Of a stretch of DNA of 43,542 nucleotides, positions 1 through 9,716 are shown piece by piece (positions within the stretch are counted from its first letter, which is position 1; every line of letters begins with the position of its first letter). Origin of the DNA: Phycisphaerae bacterium. GTDB lineage: Bacteria; Planctomycetota; Phycisphaerae; SM23-33. The DNA lies in assembly GCA_016929245.1 (NCBI GenBank), contig JAFGJE010000183.1, forward strand, positions 1 to 43,542. Reading direction: 5' to 3'. Made by a program: the position numbers and the translations under genes. A model generated the notes under the pieces. It saw only the letters and a list, made by a program, of their open reading frames with translations, made no database searches and was not told where the DNA came from.

Positions 1-39
1 GAAACATATGTCGCGCCCTTTGAGGGTTTGGATGATTAG

Positions 40-105
40 AAAACCTTTTTCCCAGGGCGTTGCCCTGGGCTGGTATATTTCAGCCCGCTGGGCTGTAAGA
101 AAGAA
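40..105. repeat. Intergenic hairpin repeat (CCCAGGGC-GTT-GCCCTGGG followed by CAGCCCGCTGGGCTG)
   Basis: Two short inverted repeats in tandem: cccagggcgttgccctggg and cagcccgctgggctg, in a non-coding stretch. Confidence 0.55.
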
Positions 106-351
106 TTTAGATGCGTAAACCCTTGGCCGTGAGGATTCGGATGTGAATTCTCCCTGAACTTTTCAATTCCGGGTATGGCGTCACCGGATTTCGGGTTTGA
201 GTTCGGATTTTGGTCAATGAATATAGATGCGTAAGCACCGGCCTTTGGGAGACAGATTCTTTCCCGGCGCGGTTTGAAATGGTACAAAGGCTTCTTGTTG
301 GCTTGAATCCCATGAACCTTGTCGGGCAGATGACCCGGGAGAATTTTTCGG

Positions 352-2940
352 ATGCGCCTGGAATTCCAGTCCACACACGCCGGGGGACTTCTGTTGACGC
401 TGCTGTTGGGCGTTTCGGGGGGGATGTGCGTGTACGGGCTGGCGGTGTGGATTCGGGGTCGCCGACGGGCGGGATTGCTGGGTTTGTCGGGCGTGGGCGG
501 TCCGGTGACGGCCTGTTTGGCGCTGCTGCTGGACGCGGCCTGGCGGTTCTGGCGCGACGACACCGCGGCAGCGAGACGTTCCTTCCTGGCGGGATTTTCG
601 ACGTTGGTACTGGTGATCGTCACGGCGGTGGTGTGGGAGCGTACCGGTGACGGCGGGGCGTTCTGGATGACGCTGCTGGGGGGGCACCTGGCGACGGGTT
701 TGGGATTGATCTACGCTTCCACGTATCGCGCGTTGGGCAAGGGACGATTTACAACACTGCTGGCGCTGCGGCTGGGTGCGACGGCGGTTCTGCTGGTGAT
801 TCTGTTCAAACCGGCGCTGATGTTTCCCGTCGACACCGACGCGCACAAGCCGACGCTGGCGGTTCTGCTGGATCGCTCCGGTTCGATGGCGACGCGGGAT
901 CAACCCGATGCGCCCAGTCGGCACGCCCGGGCGGCGCGGATGCTCCAGTCCCAGGGCCGGCGGCTGGGTGAGGTGTTCCGCGTGCAATGGTCTGACTTCG
1001 CCGCCGCGGCGGGAGCGGTTTCGTCCGTCGAGCAACTCGCGCATCGTAAACCGGCCGGCCCGGGTACGGACGCGACGGACATCGTCGCCGGATTACGCCT
1101 GGCGGGACAGGTTCAGCCGGGTGTCGGCGTGCTGCTGCTTTCCGACGGAATCCAGAACACGCCCGGCGATCCTGCCGCCTTCGCCGAATCACTCGGTGTG
1201 CCCGTGTACGTGGCGGCGGTCGGTTCCACCAAGCCCTCACCCGGCGGGATGAACCTGGAACTGCTCCGCGTGGACGCTCCGCTCCAGGCGGCCGCCGACC
1301 ACGCCGTGGATATCACCGCCCGGATTCGCATGACGCGCCTCGCGAACCGCCAGGCGGAGGTGCAACTGTTCGAGGGAAACGCCGCCGCTCCGTTGGCGAG
1401 CGAAAGGATTTCCACCACCGAGGACGACGCGGCCGTCCCGGTGAGATTCTCCTGGACGCCGCGAAACCCCGCCGACGCGGAATCGAAAGACAATCCCGTC
1501 ACGCTGCGCGTCCGCGTTTCGCCCCAGCCCGCCGAAAGCACCACCGACGACAATGAAATCGTGCTGCACGTGGCCGTCACGGAACCGACGCTGCGCGTGC
1601 TGTACATCGAAGGCGCGGTTCGGCCGGAGTATAAATATCTCCGTCGATTGTTGCGGCGCGACCCGAACGTGCAGTTCGCCGGGCTGGTGCGCATCGGGGG
1701 GAACCGGTTCTGGTCGCAGGGGAAACTCGACGGTAAGGGTTTGGCGGGATTGCCCACGAGCGACGAGGATTTTCGCCGGTTCGACGTGCTGATTCTCGGC
1801 GACCTGGCGGCATCGTTCCCGGGTCCGGCGCGGATGGACCGCATCCGCCGCTTCGTCGCCGACGGCGGGGGACTCGTGATGCTCGGTGGGCAGAGCAGTT
1901 TCGGGCCCGGCGGATATGATCGGACAGCCGTCGCGGCCGCGTTGCCCGTCGTCGTGGGCGACAGGAATCAGCCGCAGGTCCAGGGACAGTTCGTGCCGCA
2001 ACTGACGGCCTTGGGCGCGGAGCATCCGATCTTCGCCGGGATCGCGCACTATTTTTCCCGGCAGGACGGCCGGGCTCCGGACGCTTCCGTCGCGCCCCTG
2101 CCGCCGCTGAAAGGCTGCGTGAGCGTCCCTCGCGCCAAGCCCGGCGCCGCCGTCCTGGCGGTGCATCCGACGGAGCGCAACGAAGCCGGGCCTTTAATCG
2201 TGCTGGCGGTCGAACCGTTCGGCGCGGGGCGGTCGGCGGCGTTGACCGTCGACACCACCTGGCGATGGTACTTACCGCTCCAGGCGATGGGCGTCAAAAG
2301 TCCCTACGCGCGATTCTGGCGGCAGATGATCCGCTGGCTGGCGGGCGCGGAAGCGTCCGCGTCGCGCGACGGCGCGATGGCGGTGCTCCGCGCGGAACGA
2401 ACCTTCGCGCGGGCCGGGACGCCTTTGCCCGCACAGGCCTACGTGCGAAACACCGACGGCGCCCCGGCGAAGGAAGCGAAGGTTACCATGACAATTCGCC
2501 CGGCTGGGGGATCGGGTGAAAGCAACCCGCTGGACATCCAACGTAAAGCCACCGAATCCCCGGGATTGTTTGAAGGGGAAATTGCACTCACCGAACCGGG
2601 CAAGTTTATCATGACGATGACGGCGACGGACGAAAACGGCATGTCCCTCGGCGGCGACGAATTACCGCTGACGATCCTCCCAAAATCCTCGGAGCGCGAC
2701 GATACCGCCCGCAACGACACGCTGCTCCGCGCCCTGGCGGATCGCAGCGGGGGGGTGTTCGTGGAACTCCCATCCCTGCCGGACCTTCTGGATATGCTTC
2801 TATCAAGGCACAGCCGTCAAACCGACTCCCTCCCCCAGGCGAGAGTGCAACCCCTCTATCACTTCCCCTCGCTCTTCGTGGTCTTCCTGCTTCTCCTGAC
2901 CGCCGAGTGGGTGCTGCGAAGACGTTGGCAGCTGCGTTGA
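352..2940 (+). CDS. VWA-domain / glutamine-amidotransferase-like membrane protein (BatA-like)
   Basis: 862 aa; N-terminal TM helices, MIDAS-like 'LLDRSGSM', GATase-like 'DVLILGDLAASF...GGGLVMLGGQSSFGPGGY', C-terminal TM helix before RRRWQLR. Confidence 0.85.
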   Translation: MRLEFQSTHAGGLLLTLLLGVSGGMCVYGLAVWIRGRRRAGLLGLSGVGGPVTACLALLLDAAWRFWRDDTAAARRSFLAGFSTLVLVIVTAVVWERTGDGGAFWMTLLGGHLATGLGLIYASTYRALGKGRFTTLLALRLGATAVLLVILFKPALMFPVDTDAHKPTLAVLLDRSGSMATRDQPDAPSRHARAARMLQSQGRRLGEVFRVQWSDFAAAAGAVSSVEQLAHRKPAGPGTDATDIVAGLRLAGQVQPGVGVLLLSDGIQNTPGDPAAFAESLGVPVYVAAVGSTKPSPGGMNLELLRVDAPLQAAADHAVDITARIRMTRLANRQAEVQLFEGNAAAPLASERISTTEDDAAVPVRFSWTPRNPADAESKDNPVTLRVRVSPQPAESTTDDNEIVLHVAVTEPTLRVLYIEGAVRPEYKYLRRLLRRDPNVQFAGLVRIGGNRFWSQGKLDGKGLAGLPTSDEDFRRFDVLILGDLAASFPGPARMDRIRRFVADGGGLVMLGGQSSFGPGGYDRTAVAAALPVVVGDRNQPQVQGQFVPQLTALGAEHPIFAGIAHYFSRQDGRAPDASVAPLPPLKGCVSVPRAKPGAAVLAVHPTERNEAGPLIVLAVEPFGAGRSAALTVDTTWRWYLPLQAMGVKSPYARFWRQMIRWLAGAEASASRDGAMAVLRAERTFARAGTPLPAQAYVRNTDGAPAKEAKVTMTIRPAGGSGESNPLDIQRKATESPGLFEGEIALTEPGKFIMTMTATDENGMSLGGDELPLTILPKSSERDDTARNDTLLRALADRSGGVFVELPSLPDLLDMLLSRHSRQTDSLPQARVQPLYHFPSLFVVFLLLLTAEWVLRRRWQLR

Positions 2941-3056
2941 ACCATGAAGTCTTCAGTGAGGATTGTGCTCGAACTATATTGCGGATTGTCGAAAATCCCA
3001 TAGGGACGGATTGAAAACATGGAAGATTCCCCCTCTTCGTCCCGGAGGGACGGGAA

Positions 3057-3250
3057 GCGTTTAGCCGGGGTGTGAGCAAAGCGAACCCCCGGAAAGGATA
3101 CCCGAGAAAATGAGTCCCAACGGGACGACAGCGATTTGGATATTTCGCAAGACGAACGAATATTTCAGATTCGCTGCCGTCCCTCCGGGACTTGGGATTT
3201 CAGGAATCCCGTAACCGGGGGTTCGCTGCGCTCACACCCCGGCTAAACGC
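3057..3250. repeat. Nested inverted-repeat element
   Basis: Outer arms 3057-3092 (gcgtttagccggggtgtgagcaaagcgaacccccgg) and 3215-3250 complementary at 34/36; inner arms ~3112-3134 and ~3170-3192 (gagtcccaacgggacgacagcga / tcgctgccgtccctccgggactt). Confidence 0.85.
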
Positions 3251-3327
3251 TAACGGCCCCTTCGGGGCCGGGATATTCCAAAACAGAAAAAACGGATGAA
3301 CCTTTTTCCGCATTTTCCCTCCAAATG

Positions 3328-3729
3328 TTATTTCCCGCTCTTCTCCATCTCCCGCAGGCGTTTCACGACTTCGTTGAGGCGGAATTCGATGGTGTTTAAG
3401 ATCCAGAACTGGAAGTGCTCGACCTTGGCCTGCTTGTGGATCATCCAGATGACCTTCAGGCTGACCATCAGGACGGCGATTTCGAGGGAAATCAGCGTCG
3501 GCATGATTTTCAGGTCGGGATACACGTGCCCCATAACGTCCAGCGCCAGCAGGATCAGCAGCAGCGTGATGAAGATCACGTTGAGCAGGCGGTCGCGCCG
3601 GCGGTCTTCCTCGCCGCCGATCTGCCCGATGATGTCGCGAATTTTCTCCTTCTCTTCGCGGTAGCTGCGCAGTTCCTCCTGCAGCGAGGCGAATTCCGCT
3701 TCCGATCGTCGTGAGGGATGTTCGTTCAT
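3328..3729 (-). CDS. Hypothetical membrane protein with N-terminal coiled coil and two predicted TM helices
   Basis: Start MNEHPSRRSEAEF inside ORF 3328..3780; hydrophobic 'LLNVIFITLLLILLALDVMG' and 'LISLEIAVLMVSLKVIWMI'. Confidence 0.65.
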   Translation of the reverse strand: MNEHPSRRSEAEFASLQEELRSYREEKEKIRDIIGQIGGEEDRRRDRLLNVIFITLLLILLALDVMGHVYPDLKIMPTLISLEIAVLMVSLKVIWMIHKQAKVEHFQFWILNTIEFRLNEVVKRLREMEKSGK

Positions 3730-3816
3730 GATGATTGGATTCTCTTTCCTGTGTTCTTCCTGTCCCGTGGATGGATTCAAAGTATAACGGGACTTCAGCC
3801 CGCCGTTTCATACAAC

Positions 3817-4497
3817 TTACGCCAATCCCACCGCTCGCTGGGTGATGTGCATGACCTCGGACAGCAGCCAGCCGAGGGGGTCGGGCATGGGCTGGTGAAA
3901 AAAACGCGAAAACAAACCCGGACCCGCCAGCAGCAGCAACAACGTCCACATCCCGTATTTCATCTGCCACTGCATGAAACCCATCTGTTTTTCCGGCGGG
4001 AGCATTTCCCGCAGGATATGATGGCCGTCCAGGGGGAACAGGGGCAGCAGATTGAACGTGAACAGACAGACGTTGATGGAAAGGATAATCAGTAACGCCT
4101 CGATCACCAAAATACCGCGTTCGCCGAGGGTTTCCATCAACGGCGAGGCGATGAAAACCCGCAATCCGCATCCGGCGAGGATCGCCAGGGACAGGTTCGA
4201 CAACGGGCCGGCCAGCGACACCATGATATCGCCGATCCGGCGGGGATGGAGATTGTACGGATTGACGGGAACGGGCTTGGCCCAGCCGAATCCCGCCACC
4301 AGCAGCATGATCGTCCCGATGGGATCGAGGTGTCGCAACGGATTCAGCGACACGCGCCCCGCGCGCAAGGCGGTCGGATCCCCGAACGCCAGGGCGATCC
4401 GCGCGTGGGCGAACTCGTGCAGCGTCAGGCTCAGCAGCAACACCGGAACCAGCAGGACGAAAAGCACGGGATTTTGTTGTAGTAGTTCGATCAGCAT
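3817..4497 (-). CDS. Site-2 protease family (M50) membrane metalloprotease
   Basis: HExxH motif '[20 protein letters not shown]', '[14 protein letters not shown]' second metal motif, several TM segments. Confidence 0.9.
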   Translation of the reverse strand: MLIELLQQNPVLFVLLVPVLLLSLTLHEFAHARIALAFGDPTALRAGRVSLNPLRHLDPIGTIMLLVAGFGWAKPVPVNPYNLHPRRIGDIMVSLAGPLSNLSLAILAGCGLRVFIASPLMETLGERGILVIEALLIILSINVCLFTFNLLPLFPLDGHHILREMLPPEKQMGFMQWQMKYGMWTLLLLLAGPGLFSRFFHQPMPDPLGWLLSEVMHITQRAVGLA

Positions 4498-4609
4498 ATT
4501 TCTATTCTTTTACTTGACCCCACGGCGGCATACAAGACATAATGCCCCCCTTATTCAGCCCGACACGGCTGAATCCTCGTCTTCGGGAAAACCAACGGCG
4601 GGGAAGAAC

Positions 4610-5611
4610 ATGGATAATGCCTCGGAACAACTTGTGCAGGGGGCTCGCATTCTGCGGGCCGAGGGCGAAGCGATTGCCGCCCTCGCGGAGCGCATCGGAA
4701 CCATGCCCGCGTTCACGGAGGCGGTGCGGGCGGTGCATGAGTGTACCGGCAAGGTGGTCCTGACCGGCGTGGGCAAGGCCGGAATCATCGGACAGAAGAT
4801 CTCCGCGACCCTCGCCTCCACCGGAACGTTGAGCATTTTCCTGCATCCCGTCGAAGCCCTGCACGGCGACCTGGGCCGGCTGCAACGCGACGACGTGGTC
4901 ATCGCGCTGTCCAACAGCGGATCGAGCGAGGAAATCGTCCGCCTGCTGGATCACATCAAGCGGCGCGGCACGAAACTCATCGCCTTCACCGGACAGGCGG
5001 ATTCCCCGCTGGCGCACCACGCGGACATCACGCTGTGCTACGGGCCCATCGAGGAAGCCTGCCCGCTGGGCGTCGCCCCGTCGGTCAGCACGACGGTGAT
5101 GCTCGCCCTGGGCGACGCGCTGGCGCTGACGGTGATGGAAATGCGGAAGTTTCAGCCGGAGGACTACGCCGCCTTCCACCCCGGCGGGGCGCTGGGGCGA
5201 AAATTCCTCAAGGTCGAGGAAGTGATGACCTTCCGCCGGGGCGAACGCTTGAGCACCGCCGAGGAAGGACTGACTCTCGCCGAGGCGCTTCGCCAGGCGG
5301 AACAGGTCGAGCGGCGCACCGGCGCGATGCTCCTGGTGGACGGGGAGGGGAAACTCACGGGCATCCTCACCGACGCCGACCTGCGCCGCAAGCTGGTCGC
5401 CGCCGACGCCGCGGCGCTGCTGGACCAATCCGTCCGGGACGTGATGACGAAGAATCCCAAGCGAATCCGCCTGGGCGACCTGGCGAGCCAGGCCGAGGCG
5501 ATGATGAACCGGTATCGTATCGACGAGTTGCCCGTCGTGGACGACGCGGATCGACCCGTCGGCGTGATGGACGTTCAGGATCTGCTGGGCGTGAAAACCA
5601 TACGTGAATAA
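4610..5611 (+). CDS. kdsD: KpsF/GutQ-type sugar-phosphate isomerase (arabinose-5-phosphate isomerase; SIS + two CBS domains)
   Basis: '[44 protein letters not shown]', '[13 protein letters not shown]', CBS pair '[14 protein letters not shown]...[23 protein letters not shown]'. Confidence 0.93.
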   Translation: MDNASEQLVQGARILRAEGEAIAALAERIGTMPAFTEAVRAVHECTGKVVLTGVGKAGIIGQKISATLASTGTLSIFLHPVEALHGDLGRLQRDDVVIALSNSGSSEEIVRLLDHIKRRGTKLIAFTGQADSPLAHHADITLCYGPIEEACPLGVAPSVSTTVMLALGDALALTVMEMRKFQPEDYAAFHPGGALGRKFLKVEEVMTFRRGERLSTAEEGLTLAEALRQAEQVERRTGAMLLVDGEGKLTGILTDADLRRKLVAADAAALLDQSVRDVMTKNPKRIRLGDLASQAEAMMNRYRIDELPVVDDADRPVGVMDVQDLLGVKTIRE

Positions 5612-5661
5612 CGGGGGAATGTCGGAAGCATGAACAGGACAGTCAACAGGAGTACAACGAA

Positions 5662-6861
5662 GTGAAACCGATGGGTGTAGCAGTGGTCGGCGCGTCGATG
5701 CGCAGCAGCATGGTGTTGAAATACCTGAAGGATCATCCGGAGAACGGGCATATCGAAGGAATCTATGACATCATCCCCGCTCGCGGCGAATACATGCTGA
5801 AACAGTACGGGCATTCGGACGCCCGCGTGTATGATTCTCTTGAGCAGGCGGTCGGCGATCCGGACGTCGACGCGGTGTGCGTCTGCACTTCCGACGGCGA
5901 GCACGTCAAACCGTCCGTGGCGGCGCTGGCGGCGGGCAAGCACGTGTTCTGCGAAAAACCCATGACGATCACTCTCGAAGACGCCGATGAACTGATCGCC
6001 GCGGCGCAGAAGTCCCGGGCCGTCTTTTACCTGGGTATGAACCTGCGGCATGCGCCGGTGTTCGACCAAATGCACAAGATGGTGCAGGAGGGGAAGATCG
6101 GAAGACTGCTGGCGATTGAATCCAACGAGCATTATTTCGGCGGGCGGACGTATTTCCGTCGCTGGAACCGCCTGCGACAGTACGGCGGCGGGTTGTGGAT
6201 CACCAAAGCCTGCCACGACTTCGATCTTCTGAACTGGTTCGCCGGTGGAAAGGCGAAGCGCGTCTTCGGCGTGAGCAGCCTGAGCCACTACAAGCCCAAT
6301 CCCAAGGCCGGAACGCATTGCCGGGTGTGCGGCCTGAAAAACGAGTGCCCCGACTATTTCGACGTCAGCGATCCGAAGGCGTTGAGCTGGAGTCCGGAAA
6401 ACGAAGTCCTGGGGCGTCTGACGGAAGAAGCCACGGGCGTTCCGCGGGATATTTGTCTGTACAATTCCGACAAGGACACCTTCGACAACGGTATCGCGAT
6501 TGTCGAATACGACAACGACGTAAGGGCGACGTACACCGTCAGCGTGGTCGCGTCGATGAGCACCCGGCAGATGCGTTTGACGGGCACGGACGGTTTCATC
6601 GAGGGCGATCTTCACGCCGGTATCGTGAAATACTGGAAACGATACGCCAAGGAAGGCGATTGGCCCGAAGTGATCGACCTGAATGAAAAAATGCACTCCG
6701 GGCACGGCGGCGCGGACGACAATCTGTTGTATGACTTTTTCGAGTGCTGCCGCACGGGCAAGAAACCCAGGAGCAGCTGGATGGACGGCCGCGCGAGCGT
6801 GCAGGTGGGTCTGGCGGCGCGGGAATCCTGCGACACCGGAAACCCCGTGATCCTGGGATAA
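5662..6861 (+). CDS. Gfo/Idh/MocA family oxidoreductase
   Basis: GTG start; 'GKHVFCEKPMTITLEDADELIAAA' EKP motif, N-terminal Rossmann-like 'VAVVGASMRSSMVLKYLKD'. Confidence 0.9.
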   Translation: MKPMGVAVVGASMRSSMVLKYLKDHPENGHIEGIYDIIPARGEYMLKQYGHSDARVYDSLEQAVGDPDVDAVCVCTSDGEHVKPSVAALAAGKHVFCEKPMTITLEDADELIAAAQKSRAVFYLGMNLRHAPVFDQMHKMVQEGKIGRLLAIESNEHYFGGRTYFRRWNRLRQYGGGLWITKACHDFDLLNWFAGGKAKRVFGVSSLSHYKPNPKAGTHCRVCGLKNECPDYFDVSDPKALSWSPENEVLGRLTEEATGVPRDICLYNSDKDTFDNGIAIVEYDNDVRATYTVSVVASMSTRQMRLTGTDGFIEGDLHAGIVKYWKRYAKEGDWPEVIDLNEKMHSGHGGADDNLLYDFFECCRTGKKPRSSWMDGRASVQVGLAARESCDTGNPVILG

Positions 6862-6872
6862 AAAAACGAAAT

Positions 6873-6965
6873 GATCCACGGATTTCACGGATTCAAGAGG
6901 ATTGCACGGATGTTTTTTACAAATAAATCCGTGCAATCCTCTTGAATCCGTGAAATCCGTGGATC
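6873..6965. repeat. Perfect 38-bp inverted repeat with 17-nt loop
   Basis: gatccacggatttcacggattcaagaggattgcacgga (6873-6910) is the exact reverse complement of 6928-6965. Confidence 0.95.
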
Positions 6966-7040
6966 CTGTATTGGAAGATGGATTTGTGAATCCAAACGCA
7001 TTCGATTCGATGGGAAACCGGATTTCAAAGGAGCAATACC

Positions 7041-8120
7041 GTGGCGAAGCGAATATTGACCGTGGGTATTTTAGGCCAGGGACGCAGCGGGTATGACATT
7101 CACGCCCGATGGCTGCGACAAGCGCCGAAGCAATACAAAATCACCGCCGTCTCGGACGAACTGCCCGAACGCCGTGCGGACGCCGCCCGGGAACTCGGCG
7201 CCCGAACCTACAAGGATTACCGCGAACTTCTCCGTAAGGAGAAGGATCTGGACCTGATCGTCAACGCCTTACCGAGCACCGGGCATCCCGCGGGCACGAT
7301 TGAAGCGTTGAACCTCGGCCATAATGTCGTCTGCGAGAAACCGCTGGCGACGAAAGTCGCCGACCTGGACAGGATGATCGCGGCCGCCAAGAAAAACCGT
7401 CGCCTGCTGGCGCCGTTTCAGAATTCGCGCTTCGCGCCGTATTTCACCAAGACCCGCGAAGTGATCGCTTCGGGCGTGCTGGGCGAGATTCTCTACATCC
7501 GGTCCAACTGGAGCGGATTCTCCCGTCGCTGGGACTGGCAGACGCTGCAGAAGAACTGGGGCGGCAGCCTGAACAACACCGGCCCGCACCCGATGGACCA
7601 GGCGGTGATGCTCTTCGGGGAAGGGAAAAAAATGCCGAACGTCTTCGCGAAGATGATCTCCGGCCCGGGCAGCCTCGGCGACGCCGACGACCTGGACGTG
7701 ATCATTCTGCACGGAAAGGGTTCGCCGACGATCGAAGTCGTCCTCAACAGCTACCAGGCGTTTCCGCAGGGGGACTTGATCAACGTCAGCGGTTCCCTCG
7801 GCGGACTGGCGGCGGGACAGAACGGGGTCACGTGGAAATACTACGATCCGAAGAAGGCCTCCAGACAAAAGCTCCATAAAAAATGGTCCGTCAATCGCCA
7901 GTACGTCTCGGAAAAAATTCCCTGGACGGAAAAGTTCTGGAAACTGCCTAAACAGTATCTCGAAATGGGATTCCCCTATATGTCGATGCTGTTTTATAAC
8001 AACATTCACGACGTGCTGACGGGCAAAGGCAAACTGATCGTGACCCCCCAACAGGTGCGAACGCAGGTGGCGGTCATCGAGGAATGTCACCGACAGAACC
8101 GCCTGCCGAAGAAGAAGTAG
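7041..8120 (+). CDS. Gfo/Idh/MocA family oxidoreductase
   Basis: GTG start; 'VGILGQGRSGYDIHARWL', 'NVVCEKPLATKVADLDRMI'. Confidence 0.9.
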   Translation: MAKRILTVGILGQGRSGYDIHARWLRQAPKQYKITAVSDELPERRADAARELGARTYKDYRELLRKEKDLDLIVNALPSTGHPAGTIEALNLGHNVVCEKPLATKVADLDRMIAAAKKNRRLLAPFQNSRFAPYFTKTREVIASGVLGEILYIRSNWSGFSRRWDWQTLQKNWGGSLNNTGPHPMDQAVMLFGEGKKMPNVFAKMISGPGSLGDADDLDVIILHGKGSPTIEVVLNSYQAFPQGDLINVSGSLGGLAAGQNGVTWKYYDPKKASRQKLHKKWSVNRQYVSEKIPWTEKFWKLPKQYLEMGFPYMSMLFYNNIHDVLTGKGKLIVTPQQVRTQVAVIEECHRQNRLPKKK

Positions 8121-8172
8121 TCCACGAATCCCTCAGGGACAGGTTTCACGTATTCCACGAAAAAAATCGGTC

Positions 8173-8256
8173 GGGTGCCGTGGTTCGCGGAATCCCGTAG
8201 GGGTGAAGCAACCACGTAATTCGTGGAACGTGGTTGCTTCGCGAACCACGGCACCC
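8173..8256. repeat. Nested inverted repeat, GGGTGCCGTGGTTCGCG family
   Basis: gggtgccgtggttcgcg (8173-8189) / cgcgaaccacggcaccc (8240-8256) plus inner gaagcaaccacg / cgtggttgcttc; second copy at 42927-43023. Confidence 0.9.
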
Positions 8257-8274
8257 GGTGTTTTTCATTTCTTT

Positions 8275-8637
8275 CTACTCAATCCGTCGCAGTGTCCAAT
8301 GATCGTCTTTTTCTTGTTGTAGTTCCATCACAACGTTGAAATCGTTTCTTTTCAGTAGGATTTGACGATGGGATTCGTCGGTTTGGAGGACTTGATAATC
8401 TCCGTGTTGAGCGCGACGGACACATCCGCGATCCCGGCTGACCGGTCCTTCGTAATGGAGATAGGCCATACGATGATCGGGGAGTTTTCGGCAGGGAATG
8501 CTTTGCCCGGGGGATAGAGTGGTTGGGTCGGCGGGACACTGCCATGTCGCCAGCGCGTCGGATTCTTCAAGCAGGAAGTCCCAGTGCTCCCGCTGGTCCA
8601 TGGTGTGATGCAGTATGACAAATCTTCGTGTCATCAT
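8275..8637 (-). CDS. Stand-alone DNA polymerase/ligase N-terminal (LigD 3'-phosphoesterase-like) domain protein
   Basis: 'RRFVILHHTMDQREHWDFLLEESDALATWQCP' resembles the LigD PE motif; start MMTRRF inside ORF 8275..8787, whose upstream part reads through a repeat. Confidence 0.75.
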   Translation of the reverse strand: MMTRRFVILHHTMDQREHWDFLLEESDALATWQCPADPTTLSPGQSIPCRKLPDHRMAYLHYEGPVSRDRGCVRRAQHGDYQVLQTDESHRQILLKRNDFNVVMELQQEKDDHWTLRRIE

Positions 8638-8699
8638 GAGGATTCCATCACGAGGGAACTTATACAAATTCAACAAAAAAACCGATCTTGATATTTGTC

Positions 8700-8865
8700 T
8701 TTCTTTGAAAGTAGCCACGGGCGCAAGCCCGTGGGAAAAAGAATCTGTGATTTTCCCGAGCCCCGCGGGGGCGATTGAAACATTCAATCGCCCCCGCGGG
8801 GCTCGAATGTATCTTCACGGCGAGGTGTCCATCCCTAAGGGATGGCTACTTTCAAAGAAAGAACA
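8700..8865. repeat. Nested hairpin repeat family R1, copy 1 (TTTGAAAGTAGCCACGGGCGCAAGCCCGTGG... / ...GAGCCCCGC[A/G]GGGGCGATTGAAA)
   Basis: Terminal ctttctttgaaagtagcc / ggctactttcaaagaaag; internal gagccccgcgggggcgattgaa / ttcaatcgcccccgcggggctc. Confidence 0.9.
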
Positions 8866-8895
8866 ACAAATTATATCACCTTTGTTGAATCGGCG

Positions 8896-9558
8896 TCATA
8901 CGTCCCGTTTCGCCCGCGCTACGTGTCGGTCGGCGAGGCGCGTCGGTTCGGGCAGGCGGAATCCTCGCCCGGCCCGGAGTACCCAATCCACGCATTCCTC
9001 GAGCGTGACGCGATGACCGACGGAAATGTAGAGCGGTTTGACGTTGTCCCGCGTTCGCAACACCGCGCCGATGGTGTGATCCTGGAAACGAAGCGGCGCC
9101 TTCGCGCCGCGTTTCAGGCCGGGCGTTCGATGGTCCCCGCGGAGACGACTCTTGGCGACCCCGATCGTCGGCACGTTCAGCCACAATCCCACGTGCGACG
9201 CCAGGCCCAGGCCGCGGGGATGCGCGACCCCCTGTCCGTCGCACATCAGCAGATCGGGCGCGGGGGTGAGTTTCCCGACAGCCGCGATGACCGCCGGCGC
9301 TTCGCGGAAGCTCAACAATCCCGAGACATACGGAAACCCACAAGGCTGCACTTCGACGGCGGAGGTCAGAACCTCCATCGTCTCGGCGTCGCACAGCACC
9401 GCGACGGCGACGATGCGATTGTCGTCGGTAAACGCGCAATCCACACCGGCGATGGTTCTGACGTCTCCCGATAAAGGCGCTTGGCGCACCAGCCCGGCCA
9501 GTTCCTTCTGCAACGCGATCGCGTCGGAAGGCGAAATGTCCCAGCGGTGATGAATCAT
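8896..9558 (-). CDS. nfi: Endonuclease V
   Basis: 'TIAGVDCAFTDDNRIVAVAVL', 'LLMCDGQGVAHPRGLGLASHVGLWLNVPTIGVAKSRL', 'PLYISVGHRVTLEECVDWVL'. Confidence 0.93.
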   Translation of the reverse strand: MIHHRWDISPSDAIALQKELAGLVRQAPLSGDVRTIAGVDCAFTDDNRIVAVAVLCDAETMEVLTSAVEVQPCGFPYVSGLLSFREAPAVIAAVGKLTPAPDLLMCDGQGVAHPRGLGLASHVGLWLNVPTIGVAKSRLRGDHRTPGLKRGAKAPLRFQDHTIGAVLRTRDNVKPLYISVGHRVTLEECVDWVLRAGRGFRLPEPTRLADRHVARAKRDV

Positions 9559-9608
9559 ATCATGCTTTTTACTCAGGATGACGGGATTCTCACCCGTCGA
9601 GTGAATGC

Positions 9609-9716
9609 AAAATCACGAAGACCACAAAGGCCACGAAGATCACGAAGAAGATCAATAGAATCCTTAAAAAAACTCTTTGTGAACTTCGTGATCTTAGTGA
9701 ACTTTGTGATTCATTC
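9609..9716. repeat. Imperfect inverted repeat built of ~9-nt 'NNCACGAAG' units
   Basis: aatcacgaagaccacaaaggccacgaagatcacgaagaagat ... ctttgtgaacttcgtgatcttagtgaactttgtgatt. Confidence 0.75.

Noticed and set aside
36-1240. Minus-strand ORFs 36..623, 214..1044 and 806..1240, and plus-strand 210..650
   Set aside because: Overlap the VWA gene out of frame or cover hairpin repeats; composition (R/P/H-rich) typical of shadow ORFs in high-GC DNA.
3780-3816. Small hairpin aacgggacttcagcccgccgtt as an independent element
   Set aside because: Short stem directly after the M50 protease stop; most simply a weak terminator.
4052-4609. N-terminal extension of the 519-aa ORF ending at 5611
   Set aside because: Overlaps the M50 protease gene; the KdsD domain clearly begins at the internal ATG at 4610.
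5575-6936. 453-aa minus-strand ORF
   Set aside because: Antisense shadow of the Gfo/Idh/MocA gene, which has clear family motifs.
9609-9716. CRISPR-like short repeats
   Set aside because: Units are ~9 nt without unique spacers, arranged as an inverted repeat, with no cas genes.
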